A stretch of 64,000 nucleotides of DNA from Coffea arabica (lineage: Eukaryota > Streptophyta > Magnoliopsida > Gentianales > Rubiaceae), in NCBI RefSeq assembly GCF_036785885.1, contig NC_092314.1, positions 15,335,638-15,399,637 on the forward strand, read 5' to 3'. The notes below the pieces were generated by a model. That model did no database searches, was not told where the DNA came from, and saw nothing but the letters and a program-made list of their open reading frames with translations. Shown here in pieces: positions 24,661 to 36,900 of this stretch. A program made the translations under genes and the position numbers. Numbering within the stretch: the first letter of the stretch is position 1; each line of letters starts with the position of its first letter.

Positions 24661-25458
24661 TTTTTTGTTTTAAAGTATAAATAATTAGCAAGTGTATCCT
24701 GAAATATTAGTTATTTGTTTGGAAGTAGAAGTTTTTATTGTAGATTTTGACTTGGGCAATGATATTCAAATTCTGAGTAACTTCATGTTGCGTAAAAAGA
24801 ATTGGATCCCAATCATAAGTTATGGAAGGAAACAAAACATATTATACCCAAGACATTATGGAATTACTGTGAATGATGGCAAAACCAAATAATTTTTGTT
24901 TCCTACAATCATTACACTTTTACATGGTGAGAGCAGTATTCATACCCAAGAAAAAAGCATAAAAATCAGATTATTCGGTAGTTATTACTTGTGCCTACTC
25001 ATTAGACTATTCTGAGTCTGTTGAAATTATTTGACTCATTCTCGACATGCAGTTCCAATTCGCTTGAGATTGGATCTGTCATGCGAAGAATGTCCACTGC
25101 TCTAATTATCCAATCGTGCACAAACTTTATTAGTATCAAATATACAGTTCCAATTGTGCACAAAATTTCTATTTACTTATTTACCTAAAACTAATCAAAT
25201 CTGGCAAAGAAGGGGCTGGAAGAGGTAACTCGATATCCAATTTACAGGATAGCTCAATTGGACTCAAATCTCAGAACCTTATCGAGAAAAATGTATCAAT
25301 TGATAGCTATTATTGTTTTTTCCTGAATACCACCACCCCTCCTTTTGCTTTATGGGTTTCTTACAACTAAATTTCTAATAAATTATCCTCATACAACAGT
25401 AAGAATTTGACAGTTTGTAGCCTCAGTAACTAATAGAAAAGGCTACAAGCATGAAAGT

Positions 25459-25962
25459 TCAAATTAGCAGGAAAACCAACTGGCTGGGTATCACACACAA
25501 AAACAACAAAAAAATGGAAAACAAAAATGAAACTGGCAATTCCACTAGAAATATAGTCCACATGATATAGGAAACTTTCAAGTCAACAGAAATATAGAAA
25601 GCTATAATGGGCAGCAGAAATATAGGCACATGAAATTCATGGTAGTTGAAGGGGGAAATGAAGAAATCTATGAAGGGAAAAAGAATCGACAATATGGAGT
25701 GAAGCAAGCCATCTCTTTGGGATTTTTTGCTTCTATATCTTATAATTTTTTGGCTTCCATTATTTCTTATAGTAAGAAATTGATTTTCTAGAAATGGAAG
25801 TGATCTGCTCATAGATAGTTGGCTGTTATTTAGGCTTATAAGAAGCAAATGAGGCACATTAATTACATTTGAGAGTCCCGGACCACGAAGTCGCGACAGC
25901 CTATCTAACCGTTTTTGCCTCCATCTTTGAATAGCTTGTTTTCTATAACTAACTTTATCCAT
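25459..25962 (-). other. Unidentified 167-codon open frame inside the Helitron
   Basis: The frame begins MDKVSYRKQAIQRWRQKRLD, a strongly basic stretch, and ends in a long hydrophobic AT-rich part that looks like random translation. The basic start could be a remnant of a nuclear protein, but I recognise no family. It has no visible partner exon. Not called as a gene. Confidence 0.2.
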
Positions 25963-28900
25963 ATTTTTCAGTCACCTCAAATGGAGAAATACCAGTAGCA
26001 TTCTCAGAATCCTCATTTATAACAAAATATATAAGAAAAGAAGGACGCTAGTCCATCAAGGCAGACATGATAAAATAACTAAAAGAACTTCTCTAAGGTA
26101 ATGGCTGACTATCAGACATCTCGATCACTATTTAGCCAACCATATAATTGCTTTATGTTATACGGTTATTTATATACTTTTATGCAAACAATATCAGACA
26201 ATCAAATGAACAGAAAATAACGACAGAACAAAGGTAAAACCAACTAGACACATGACTAATTAAAGCTTAAGGAATTAAGCATATAGAGCCACCAAATTCT
26301 AATAACAAAAGCATAAAAAATCTTGAACTAAGGAGACAATATAGCTAATTACAGAGTTTTTTGTAAAAAGAAAAGTAAAAATTATTTATATAATATAAAA
26401 GTCAGAATGAAACATTAGACATACCTGGCAACAGTAACAATAAATCAGAGAGGGAAACGTACAAAGCTATGCGTCTAGGATGAAGTGTAGATTATCCAAG
26501 TAACAAAATACAAGGAAAAAGAAATATCAGGGAAAGAACATGAACAAAAAAGGGCAAAGAAAAACAGCAAAATAGGTGCATACATAATTCAAACTTTAGA
26601 GGCAAACACAGCAAGAGCAATGATGCACTATAAACAAAACAAAGTAATTTTAATAGGATATCAGCGGACACCTAAAAGCACAACTGAGCCGAATGCCAAG
26701 TTAATAACCTTTATTTTCCTTTAGAAATGTTTATTACATTTGATGCCTTTGGAGCCCAGCTTTTGGCTAGACTACAACAAGTACCACCATTCAAATCTTC
26801 GTTCTTAAGAAGTAATCATCAAGTTTTTCATTCTCCTAATGTTGTGTCTAGATTAGACAAAACAACAAGCATATTACATGCAACTTGGGGTAAAATAGGC
26901 ACAATAACCTAAGTTGCTTAACTGATAGTCATATAAAGGAGTGAACGAGTTTTGCCTAAAAGGGTTACAATGAATAATAGCTGAAGGATGCTCTATATAC
27001 AATATCCTTAAGAGGTGACCATCAAGCTTTCCATTGTCCTAGACAAGTCTAGACTAAACGAAATAGCAAACAAGGCACACACTAAATAATCAATTAGAAA
27101 CAAGAAATACGAAGCCCTAAGTTGTTTAACCAATAGTCACTTAGATGACTAAACAAGCTTTGCCAATAACAACCTCTCTGCATTGACCTTAAAGTTCTCT
27201 AAAAAATAGATAATCAGTCTTATTCCTCATTTAGAACAACAACAGGTCACATATTTTAGATATGTCTATTGTAATTAAAGACAAAAGCACCAGTAGCAGG
27301 AGATTGAAATTAGTTAAAAATGAACTTATCATGTAATAATAACTTTAGCATAATAGATACAGCCCCAAAATCAGCACAAGCAAAAGTTTGTCTCACAAAA
27401 TATATTGTGCTAATGATTTTGGCTCACAAAATATGTTATTATTGTCCATTGTTATAATCTTTTTTCTAGTATATATAGCAATTTGGCTGTTTGATAGAAC
27501 ATTGATCATATGCAAACCAATAGGACAGTTCAGTTGGCCATAATTACATTAGCAAATGGATCTCTCTTTTTTGTAGGTATGTCACTAATAATATATATAT
27601 TCAAGAATTCACCAAATTTCAAAATAAGGATTATTGCACTGGAAGCTGGGTTCATATCTTCATTTTTTTGCTTATTTTTTCAGGTGAATAGGTTGCAGCA
27701 GCACAATTGGATTGAGAAAATATTAACACAATTACCTATTAAAATAAAAACTATTTGTTTCATAAAGGATTACACAAAACAAATAGCACCAGCAAACTTA
27801 AAATAAATGAAGCAGAAACTGAAGGAAAACTACTAAAAAGAAAAGGGAACGCTGAAATTTCACTTTTGAAAATACAGTCGCATAAATGAAGAAAAGCTGC
27901 TCATAGATTCAAGAAAGACAATAAGTTGACCTTCAAGTTAAAGGATTCCTTGACTAATGATATGAACCGTAGCAGAAAGAACCTATCAATTAAAGCATAT
28001 GTGTATATTAGAATTTATTAATCCGTCTATTACTCATACGGGAAAAATTTGACAAAAAAAAAGGGAAAGACTTTTTCTCACCAAAGAGACTTCAAAGAAG
28101 GTGTAAAGATCAAAACGCTTCTTCTTGCAGTTCATAAGACAGACGAACCAGCACCATGCACTGATAAATACCTCTATTCCATTTTTTGATTTCATAATTT
28201 ACTGGAAAATTTACAGGCTAAATGAATAGGAAACCTATTTCTTATCATAATTGGAACAAGGGAAAAATCACATCTGAAAAGATATTTCTCATCATAATTG
28301 TACGGCTGAATGGGAAAACTAATGAGAATAGAATGTCATACCTAATCTAACAAAAAGTTCCCAATTTCCCTCCTTTGAAGTACAATTATCACGTGACTGC
28401 CCCACAATTCTTGCAACATGAAATCAATAGAAAGAGAAATTGGTTAACATGAAATCAATTCTTGCAACATGAAATGGGTTAATTTGATATTAGAGAAAGA
28501 GAAAACCACGGCAAGTGTAGGCAAGGCAGTTCACCTGCTCCTAATTTTCCTCCTTTGAAGTACAACACCATGTGAGTGAGCAGCAATTTCTGCAACATGA
28601 AATCAAGTGTCTGGAGTGGCAGTTGAGCTACTGGCTTCAACGGCAATTTCTGAAAGAAGGAACTCACAAAACCCATCTCTCGAATCACATAAAAATCCCA
28701 ACTTTTTGGCTAGAATAGACGTTTCGGATTGGGTTTGGTAGAATAGCCATTTGGAATTGGATTTGCTTAGAATAGGTGCGTCGAATTTTTGGTCAGAATA
28801 GCCGTCTGGTCAAAATAGCCGTTTGGTAGAAAGAAAAGAAGAAAAGGCTTCCCCGGCAATTTGAGAAAGAAAGAGTTCAATGCCAAAAGAAAGAACAGGT

Positions 28901-29029
28901 TTCGTACAATTTGGAAGGAATATTTGACTCTTCCACATGGCTAAAGAAAAGGAAAGCAATACTGAGAAAGAAACAGTTCAATGCCAAAAGAAAGCTACTA
29001 ATCCCACTGTCAATTTGAAAGAAATATTA
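25963..29029. other. Helitron interior without recognised genes
   Basis: AT-rich. A partial duplication at 28340-28470 and 28530-28610 shares cctcctttgaagtacaa and tgcaacatgaaatcaa; 28700-28830 has imperfect repeats of agaatagccgt. No domain-bearing frame was found. Confidence 0.5.
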
Positions 29030-29240
29030 AGAGAAGGCTTCAACAATTTGCAAGAAATATTTGGCCTTGCCACTTGTCAAATAAATGAGAAGCCATTTGG
29101 CAAAAATAAAGGAAAGCACTAAACCTTCCTCCTTAAGAGAAGGCTTCAATAATTTGCAAGAAATATTTGGCCTTGCCACTTGTCAAATGAATGAGAAGCC
29201 ACTTGGCAAAAGTAATGGAAAACACTAAACCTTCCTTCTT
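29030..29240. repeat. 105-bp tandem duplication near the Helitron 5' end
   Basis: Two adjacent copies (about 29030-29134 and 29135-29240) share agagaaggcttcaa.aatttgc, ttggccttgccacttgtcaa and cactaaaccttcct.ctt. The Helitron boundary follows 18 bp later. Confidence 0.8.
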
Positions 29241-30956
29241 TCTTATATACAAGGTAGATAAAACAACGCACTCACAACAAGAAAGACATCTCTGAGCTTT
29301 TCTGCCGTCTCCCTCTCAATTCCACAACACAAAAAAAGGAAAAAAAACACAAACAACTCAAACCCAATACCCCAACTCTCGGTCCCTCTTTGCCTCTCTT
29401 AAGTTCACACACCCATCCACAAATCAAACAAAAAGGGAAACAAGCGGTCAGACCATTGAGGTTTAGAAATTTCACCACAAAACTCAACCAAGTGACTACA
29501 ATATTCTAGAGGTATTTTTTCTTTTTTCTTTTCTTTTTTTTTGTTTTGTTTTTCACATTATATTCATATTTCGTTGCTTATTTCTCCTATTTTTGCTGTC
29601 TTGCATCATTGTTGTTGTATTGTTAAAAATTTGGGAAATGGCTTGTGCTAGATTAAGGAAAAGAAAATATTTTTTGTGCATGCATGCCAAGTATTTGAAA
29701 AAATGCTTAAATGGGAAACCAAATTAAAGTACCCATTATTGTGCATATTTTTTGTTAAAATAGATGATTATATGGTTAGTGCAAGGCCTGAAAACGTGGG
29801 GTTGCTCAAACATTTTGAAGTTTTGAGCTTTAGAAACATGTGAATAATTTTTCTTCATTTTTGGACTTTTATTTTAATTTCGTCATATTGTTGTCGCTTT
29901 TTATTGATTTCAGCTCATAGTTATGTTGTAAAAATCATAAGGAGTGTTTTGGTATAAATTGTATGATTTTTAGTGATGGTTATAGTGTTTTTAAAAAATA
30001 AAAGACTAGGCTGTTTTTTGGCATTTTGGCCACTTTCGGATTATTTTTTGTAAAAATTAACTTAAAAAACGAATTCTACGCAAAAAATCGAGTGGGAGGT
30101 GTATTTTGGTAAAATTTTGTGATCAAAAAAATCGCCGGCGACTGGCGACCAGCGGCGCCACCAGCAGCCGCCATGAAGAAGAAGAAACAAAAATAAGAAG
30201 AGAAGGAAAAAAGAAAAGAAAGGAAAAGAAAGAAAGAAACAAAAAAAACAAGAAGACTTGCTTCTTGATTTTCGGTTGGGCCACAAACCTTTGTTTTGGG
30301 TTTTTAATCTGGACTTTGGGTAATTTTTCATGAAAAACAGCCCACATTCTTCTTCCGGGCTGGATGGCTCTGGGCCAAGAAAAATTAAAAGAAAGGTCCG
30401 ATGGCCTTTTGTTTTAAGAAATCAGAAGCCAATTTAGCAATTAAGTCCCTAGTCTTTCGATTAATTTCATTGTAGACCAAACATTTTAAATTTCTTTCAG
30501 TTAGGCCCTTAATTTAATTGAAATTTGGTCACTAAACTTTATCTTTTATTTAATTTTGACCTTTAAACTTTGAAAAATATATTTTTGACCATAAAATTTT
30601 TTTAAATTTTTGTAATTCAGTCCCTAGTGAATTTTGACTCTCTCTATTATAATTGTTTCTTTTCTTTAATAGCTAATTATGTTACTTTTGAATATATTTA
30701 ACTTGTGATTTTTAGATGTTCTTAAATTTCTTTATGTTTGATATATTAATGTGAAATTAGTATTTTTATCATCATTATTATTATTTTCAATTAGATTGGT
30801 GCCATTATTCTTTTGTTCATTTTGAGTATAAATAAGATAATTTGACTCTATTTAGTCACCATTTCAAAAGGGAGGTACCCCTATTATTATTTAAATGTCA
30901 ATTATGTGCTCTTATGTCCTCCTACGTGCTCCTATGTGTCTATATGTGTTAATCAT

Positions 30957-31125
30957 CAGTGTATTTGGATAGTGGGTTATTTGAGATATTTTTACTGTAA
31001 CACTTTTTGTGATGTGATGTATATGAGATAAAAAAGTAATTGGGAAGATAAAAAACTGTATTGAAAATTGTAATGGTGATATAAGCAAATATATTTGGAG
31101 AAATAACCCACTATCCAAACACACT
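30957..31125. mobile_element. MITE, family A copy 1
   Basis: Terminal inverted repeats agtgtatttggatagtgggt and its near reverse complement acccactatccaaacacact bound 169 bp inside the LTR. The interior shares tgtaacactttttgt and atgtatatgagat with the element at 52964-53141 in reverse orientation. No clear duplication of the target; ends suggest an hAT or PIF-type MITE. Confidence 0.7.
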
Positions 31126-31948
31126 CCATATCATTTAGGATTGCATCTCATTTAAGAAATTGCAAAATAAGTTAGTTCATTTGCTTATCTAAATTAGGAG
31201 AATTACTTTTTGAACATGGGAAAATGAACGATTATAACTTTTTAGTTTAAATACCCTATTTAATCCCTGTATAAGAAAATTATGTCACGAATTTTTGCCT
31301 CTCATACCTGTAATATTGTATCCCTATTCTTTGGCCACTTATATCTAGATATATAATTTAATTTTCTTTTCTTTTCTTTGAATTTCATTCATGCATGCTC
31401 CTGACCTCTTTCAAGAGATTATTTTGGATTTCGCAATTAATGCGATTGGTATCAATTAAACCCTTGAATGGACATTTTGTCCCTTCCGATATTTTCTAAA
31501 TTTAGGTTTGCATTCATGTAGAAAATATCCAAACATGATAAATTTAAGGATTAGATTAGAAATTTTTTTGACTAAACATCGCAACTAGTTTAGACTAGAT
31601 TGAAAGGGTGCCTTAGGTTTGAGTTAATTTAACCTTTGACTTCCTTTTCTTCAATCGTGACTCCCGAACTCATTTTCTCTTGTTTTTCAAAGACCTGGAG
31701 TTGTCGAAAAGGGTTTTATTTTATTTTATTTTGTAAAAAACATTTTTTGGGTGATTTGGTATACCCAAACTCAATGCCAAGTAGCGACTCCTATTTTTTC
31801 TTAAAAATCCTTTTAGACTAAATTTTGGGTCCAAATTGTCGCATTTTTCAAAGTCCTAATTTTAGACCTTTTTTTTTTACTTATTTTTTAAATAAAATCA
31901 CATCTTTTGTAAATACAATTTTTATTACGAAAAATGGGGTGCGACATA

Positions 31949-33960
31949 AGCAAACATATATTATTGTCCAATTTTTATTTTTTCTTTTTAAGTATAAGTT
32001 GAAAGGTTTAAATCTAGGATCTCTCACTTATATTTCCAACTTGGAACCATCCAATTCATCTCTGCTCCCATTGTCCAAATTTGATTGATTAACTTTATAA
32101 AGGCATTTGAAACTTTGAATTCCAACCTCGATAAAAGTTAACTAATCGAACTTGGTCGGCAATTTATGTATATTGAATATTCAAACGAACTTTACCCCAT
32201 TTCCCATAATATGCAAGTAATAATAAAGTAACATCGAACGCAACATGTCCTGAATAATTATTGAATGTGTAAAGTGGCAAAACTTAGACGCAAACTTTAG
32301 GGTGCAAAATATAACAAAAATAGAAGTTTGAGAGCAAAGTGAGAACTGTCAAGTATATAAGGGGTGCGAAGGGGAATTAATCCTTGCAATTTGCATAAAT
32401 TCCAATCGCCCGTCATCTTTTCTGCACCAGTAAGTTTTGGAGACGTTCTTCTGAGTTTATAACGGAGTTACACATAAAATGATGGCGGAAGAGAAAGATA
32501 CGACGGGAGTGCCGTGATCCCGTGAAGCCGGTTAAATCTTCCTCTAATTCTTTCAATTCTTGCACCCTTGCCTATTTATTATTGGAATGCTTGTTAAACA
32601 CAATTTCAATGACTAGTTTTGAGCCCATTTCATGGGAAATTATAGTGTTTTGTGATTGTTATCCTTGTGACCCGGTTTGACATGGTATGGGAATAGAACC
32701 CTTAAGATTTAGTTGGATTTTTGTGATAGTTAAAGTTCAATGAATCAAATAAAGTTTGAATCTTAACTGGGGCATTTTTTTTTTTTGTTTCTAACACTCT
32801 TTCTAGTTTAAAATACCATGTTTGGGTATACTGAGAACTGCAGCTGATGGAGTTTGATTAATTGTTTCATTTTTTGTGAGATTAAAGTTTTTCATTACTG
32901 TCTGAAAGATGAAATAGTACTGATTCGAGGCTTTTCTTGACAAATCACTGCATGATGGAATGTTTTCTAAGCGATATTTGACTGGACTAAAGATGCTTCA
33001 AATCCAGATTCAGTTCACGATTTGGGACTTGAAAAAGAATTAGTGAAACAATTATTAGAGGGAAAATAGGTGTAAAGGTGAGAGCTCGGCAGAAACTAGT
33101 GAAACATGATTCAGATTGTAATGTATAGCCCATTTACTTGGCAGAATTTAGGTTCTGAATATCTGAGATAGTTGATGAAGGCTTTGATATATAATGACAA
33201 ATCTGAAGTAGTTCAAGGATATGCGCATATGGACCTGTTTTAGATAGGTAACATTTTGTCTTTTGGAAAAATAATGTAACTTTACAGTCTAGAAGGGCTG
33301 CTGCTTCAGGCTAGGAATAATCTTCAAAATACTCCAAATCCCTACTTAATAATTGGCAGCAAACGGATCTTTTTTTCAGGTTGTCCACGCGATCTGGTTG
33401 TAAAACTTATTTTATCAGCTATTTAATTTGAATGCCATGCTGCTATTGGTTTACATAAAACCTTGCTGAAGATTTTATGTCGTTTATGCTTACAATTTAT
33501 AAGTCTCTCCTACAGTTAGTTATGTATAGTCCCTATACATCCACAGACACTCAAGTAATACATATTCCTTATGTCAGTACTACTTGTTGATGCATTCCTT
33601 ATATTTTTTATTAATCCATGTATGCTCTTGTATGTTCTTACTGATAGAGAATATGGGAAGAACAGTGATCTTAGTGATAATCTTCAAAATTGTGTCTTGT
33701 TAACGTCTGGATAGAAATTACTGTAAACGCTTGGTACAACTGGAACTTGAGAGCAATCACTAATATGTGCTCGACATTTGTCGTAGTCTACTAAAAAATT
33801 ATACTGTGTCATTGACAAGGTCATCAATTTTGTGCATATCAATAGAACAAGGGGACACTCTGGGACAACCGAAAGTATAAAGTGGAATGGAAAAAATCTT
33901 ACTCTGAACCACCAATTCCAGCCCTCAACACACCTTTAGACAGCATCACTGACCAAAAGG
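31949..33960 (+). other. Tandem-repeat remainder and 5' region of ARV1
   Basis: 31949-32080 continues the 160-bp repeat cut by the LTR. A TATA-like tatataagg stands at about 32355, and GC-richer sequence at 32400-32540 looks like a 5' UTR. That stretch holds a 12-residue upstream open frame (32479-32517, start ATGATG). A donor-like ccg|gttaaa follows at about 32530. The 1.4 kb up to the ARV1 start may be a 5' UTR intron; no further coding sequence seen. Confidence 0.45.
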
Positions 33961-36900
33961 ATGGAGAAGAAGAGCGATTTTAGATGTGTTGAATGTTCTT
34001 TTCCAATCAAGAGTCTCTACATCCAGTATTCTCCCGGAAACATCCGCCTCATGAAATGTGTATTAAATTCTTCTCTTCCCTTCTCACTTTCCCACTTTCT
34101 TTTCTCATTCTTTATTTGGTGAGAACCCAACTTCTTCTTCTTCTTCTTCTTTATAGGGGAATTGCAAAAAGGTGGCTGATGAATATATTGAGTGTGAAGT
34201 CATGGTAATTCATTCATTCCCACCTATAAAGTTGAAATATCATGTTTTTTGTTTTCATATTTTTTTGTTTTTGGGTAAATGTGTCTTTAGCTTGCTAATT
34301 TGTTCTTTCGGTGTGATGTAGATTATTCTAATTGATTTGATTCTGCACAAGCCTAAGGCATATAGACATTTGTTCTACAATATGTTCACCAGAGATATTC
34401 TGGATTTTGAGGTACATGTATGCCTATCTTTTTCACTTTTTTCCTTGAATATTTATACATGAATCTCAGTTTTTTAGATTGGTATTTGTTATTTCTATGA
34501 TATCTGATGTGTGTGTTTTTTAATGGTATCTATCTACTGGGTTGTCTTATGTTCTTTGTTTTTTCTTTTGTTGGTTTTGCAGTGTTTAATGTGGAAACTA
34601 CTATTGGGTTTTTTAATGTTGGATTCTTGTATCCTTCTGGTTATGTTATTGTAGTATAAAGTGGCAATGTTTCAAAGTTCAAGAAGACTAGAGCGACATG
34701 ATTAGTATTCATGCATATCCAAGCACTCATTTTCCTTGTTCTAATAACTCTGCCTCAAATATATCACCTTTATTTGGTGATATCAACCCCATGTGTTATT
34801 GTGTGAGGTTGGTTGATCTATTGGGTTTTGTTAAATGATGTACTTAAAGTCATTTGGATTTATATGAATGGCCTTATCCATTTAAGACAGAATATGGGTG
34901 TTAAATGTGAATGACTCGGAAAGCATTTCGTTAATGAGCTTTGCTGCAGTATTGCGGTTTTCTGGAAAGGTTCGTATCCCTTTAGTCTGAAGTACCTGAA
35001 TTTCGTATTCCATTTTGCTTTGAATTTTGTTTTTGATGTCAATGAATGAAAATGAATCTTGTGTGAAATTGAATTTTCATTAACTTAATTCAAATGGGAT
35101 CAATTATATGGTTGCAGGTCTTGATTGATGTTGTTTTGGGAAATTTCTTGTTTATGTCTGTGGTACTCATCGGTTCTGCAAAGTTTCTGATGAATACTTC
35201 AGTTGGAGTTCTGGAGTAAGTGGTCCTCAAGCCATCTTTACTTTATTTTGTTGCAAATATATATGGCAGCATTTTCTTTGGACCATTGTGTTTGCAAAAT
35301 TGCTCTTCCTCTGTCTGTTTTAGATGAATAGCGGTGACCTGTGTGTGCGAAGCTCACTTATTTATTTTTCTGTACTCTTTTTCTTTCACCTAAACTCTTT
35401 TATTTTTGAAACTCTCTTTCTCTCTCTCTTCTAAATACATATTTTATTTATAAGCAAGCAAAACAGTGGATCTTTGCAAGAGGAGTATATCGTGGTCAAC
35501 TCTAGGCCTTTGTATTTGTTAAATATTACAATATTCTCCTTTTTTTTTAAACTGTGTATAATGACCCAAAACTTTTTCTAACCTGTTGTGCGTTTTCATT
35601 GGTTTTCAATTATGTGTATTTGTATTGTTTGACCTCTGGCAAGAAGTTCATTATTCCTTTTCAAGAATGATCAAATGCTTCTTATTCTTTATATCTTAAA
35701 GCTTTAAGTTTTATTTTTAGTTTCATCACAACCAGGAGTTTGTAAGCCTTTTCACTTAGGTTTTCATGGTGGTTGCATGCAATTTTTGGAATAGTGACAT
35801 AAAAACGCTATCATTGCCCATAACATGATATCAGCTTTTTAGCTTAATTGCTTGGTATTCTTGCCATCAACTCTTTTCATCATTTTCATGATATCAGTCG
35901 TTTTTAGAGTTTATAGTTTTGGTAGCATTTTAAGTATCTAAAACTGAGCAGAGTAGTTTAGTATTTTGATTTTGTCAAGCTCTAGTCTGAACAATTACCT
36001 AGATGGCATGGTGTAATAGACTAATGTGTATTTACACCATCAGTACAACAAGTGTTTTGAAAGGATGCGAAGAGGCATGATTCAGGGGATTTATTCCTGA
36101 AACAGCTCCTCTATCTGTATATTTAAGTAATAACAGTTAGTTGTCTCTGACATGTGGCTTAATTTATTTTTAATTTGGTTTTCTAATTTTTTTATCCTTG
36201 TAATACTTGAGCATTTTCCTTTGCTTTGCTTTTGTTTTAGTTTTATTTGTATATATCCCAATCTATTTATTTCCTGCCTCCATCAATAAATTCGGTTCGC
36301 CGCAGGATCAATTCAACAATTTTTTGCACTCCTTAAGAAGCATGTGTGTAGTAGTCAAGAAGGATATTTGTTGGATGATTTTCTAAAATCTCATGCAGCT
36401 GAATTTTTTTGTCACGATCTAAGCTGACTTTCGATTGAATAAATTTCTAAAGTCACCTTTTATCTTTTTAACTGTAGAAACAATTTAGAAACCTAATGTC
36501 AAGGAAGATTAATTGCAAAAAAAAAAAGTGTCATCTCTATGGATGATATTTCTTTCATTGATGTGCTCTACTTTTTGTCTATTATGGAGCTTGTTTCTTT
36601 GGTCGACGTATTTACGTCAATGAGATAGCCAGTTCCTGATTGAGTTGGCTTGCTGCTTAGGAACTGTGACAGAACATATATTTATAGTTCTTCTCATAAG
36701 CAAAAGTTTTTAAAAGTGCAATTTGATCCTAGTAATATGTCCTTGCAGTTATTTGTATAGCGAGTAATTATTTGTGCATTGAGCTTTGGTAAACTTGAAC
36801 TTCATTATCATGTAATACTTTATGGGAAATAACTGGGAGAAGGAACATGTTAAAGCTTGGGTATAGGCAGTGTATTTGGCAGTGTGTATATTTAAAGTTG

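Larger units (their letters stand above)
21539..29258 (-). mobile_element. Minus-strand Helitron inserted in the LTR
   Basis: Read on the minus strand the 3' end is hairpin GGCTGTG-cttaa-CACAGCC (21572-21554), then gataacctcCTAG at 21539, followed by T. The 5' end candidate is A|TCTACCTTGTATATAAGAAA at 29258, in the right A|T context. Taking the element out joins two LTR-like pieces (...gtcacaaa with taaaacaacg...). It is 7.7 kb, of which 2.2 kb is a later Pack-MULE. No Rep/helicase motifs were found, so it is non-autonomous. The 3' end is strong; the 5' end is supported by sequence context but less certain. Confidence 0.65.
21075..31948 (+). mobile_element. Solo LTR of a Ty3/gypsy-type (Tat/Ogre-like) retrotransposon, split by a Helitron
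   Basis: The LTR begins TGTAGATACCAAATTTTTGA and ends AAAAATGGGGTGCGACA. Both termini are typical of large plant Ty3/gypsy LTRs of the Tat/Ogre type, as are the internal ctctcagccgctcc stretch, the GC-rich gccggcgactggcgaccag at about 30134 and the 'ccaagtagcgactcctat' block near 31780. Perfect 5-bp duplications (taagc) flank it. The start motif does not recur inside, and no gag or pol frame is seen, so I read it as one LTR left after LTR-LTR recombination. Removing the Helitron at 21539-29258 leaves about 3.15 kb of LTR (21075-21538 plus 29259-31948). The second piece also carries a MITE at about 30957. Confidence 0.75.

Noticed and set aside
30100-30350. Overlapping open frames on both strands with K/E-rich or F/L-rich translation
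   Set aside because: They are translated purine-rich LTR sequence (gaagaagaaac, gaaaagaaag), not genes.
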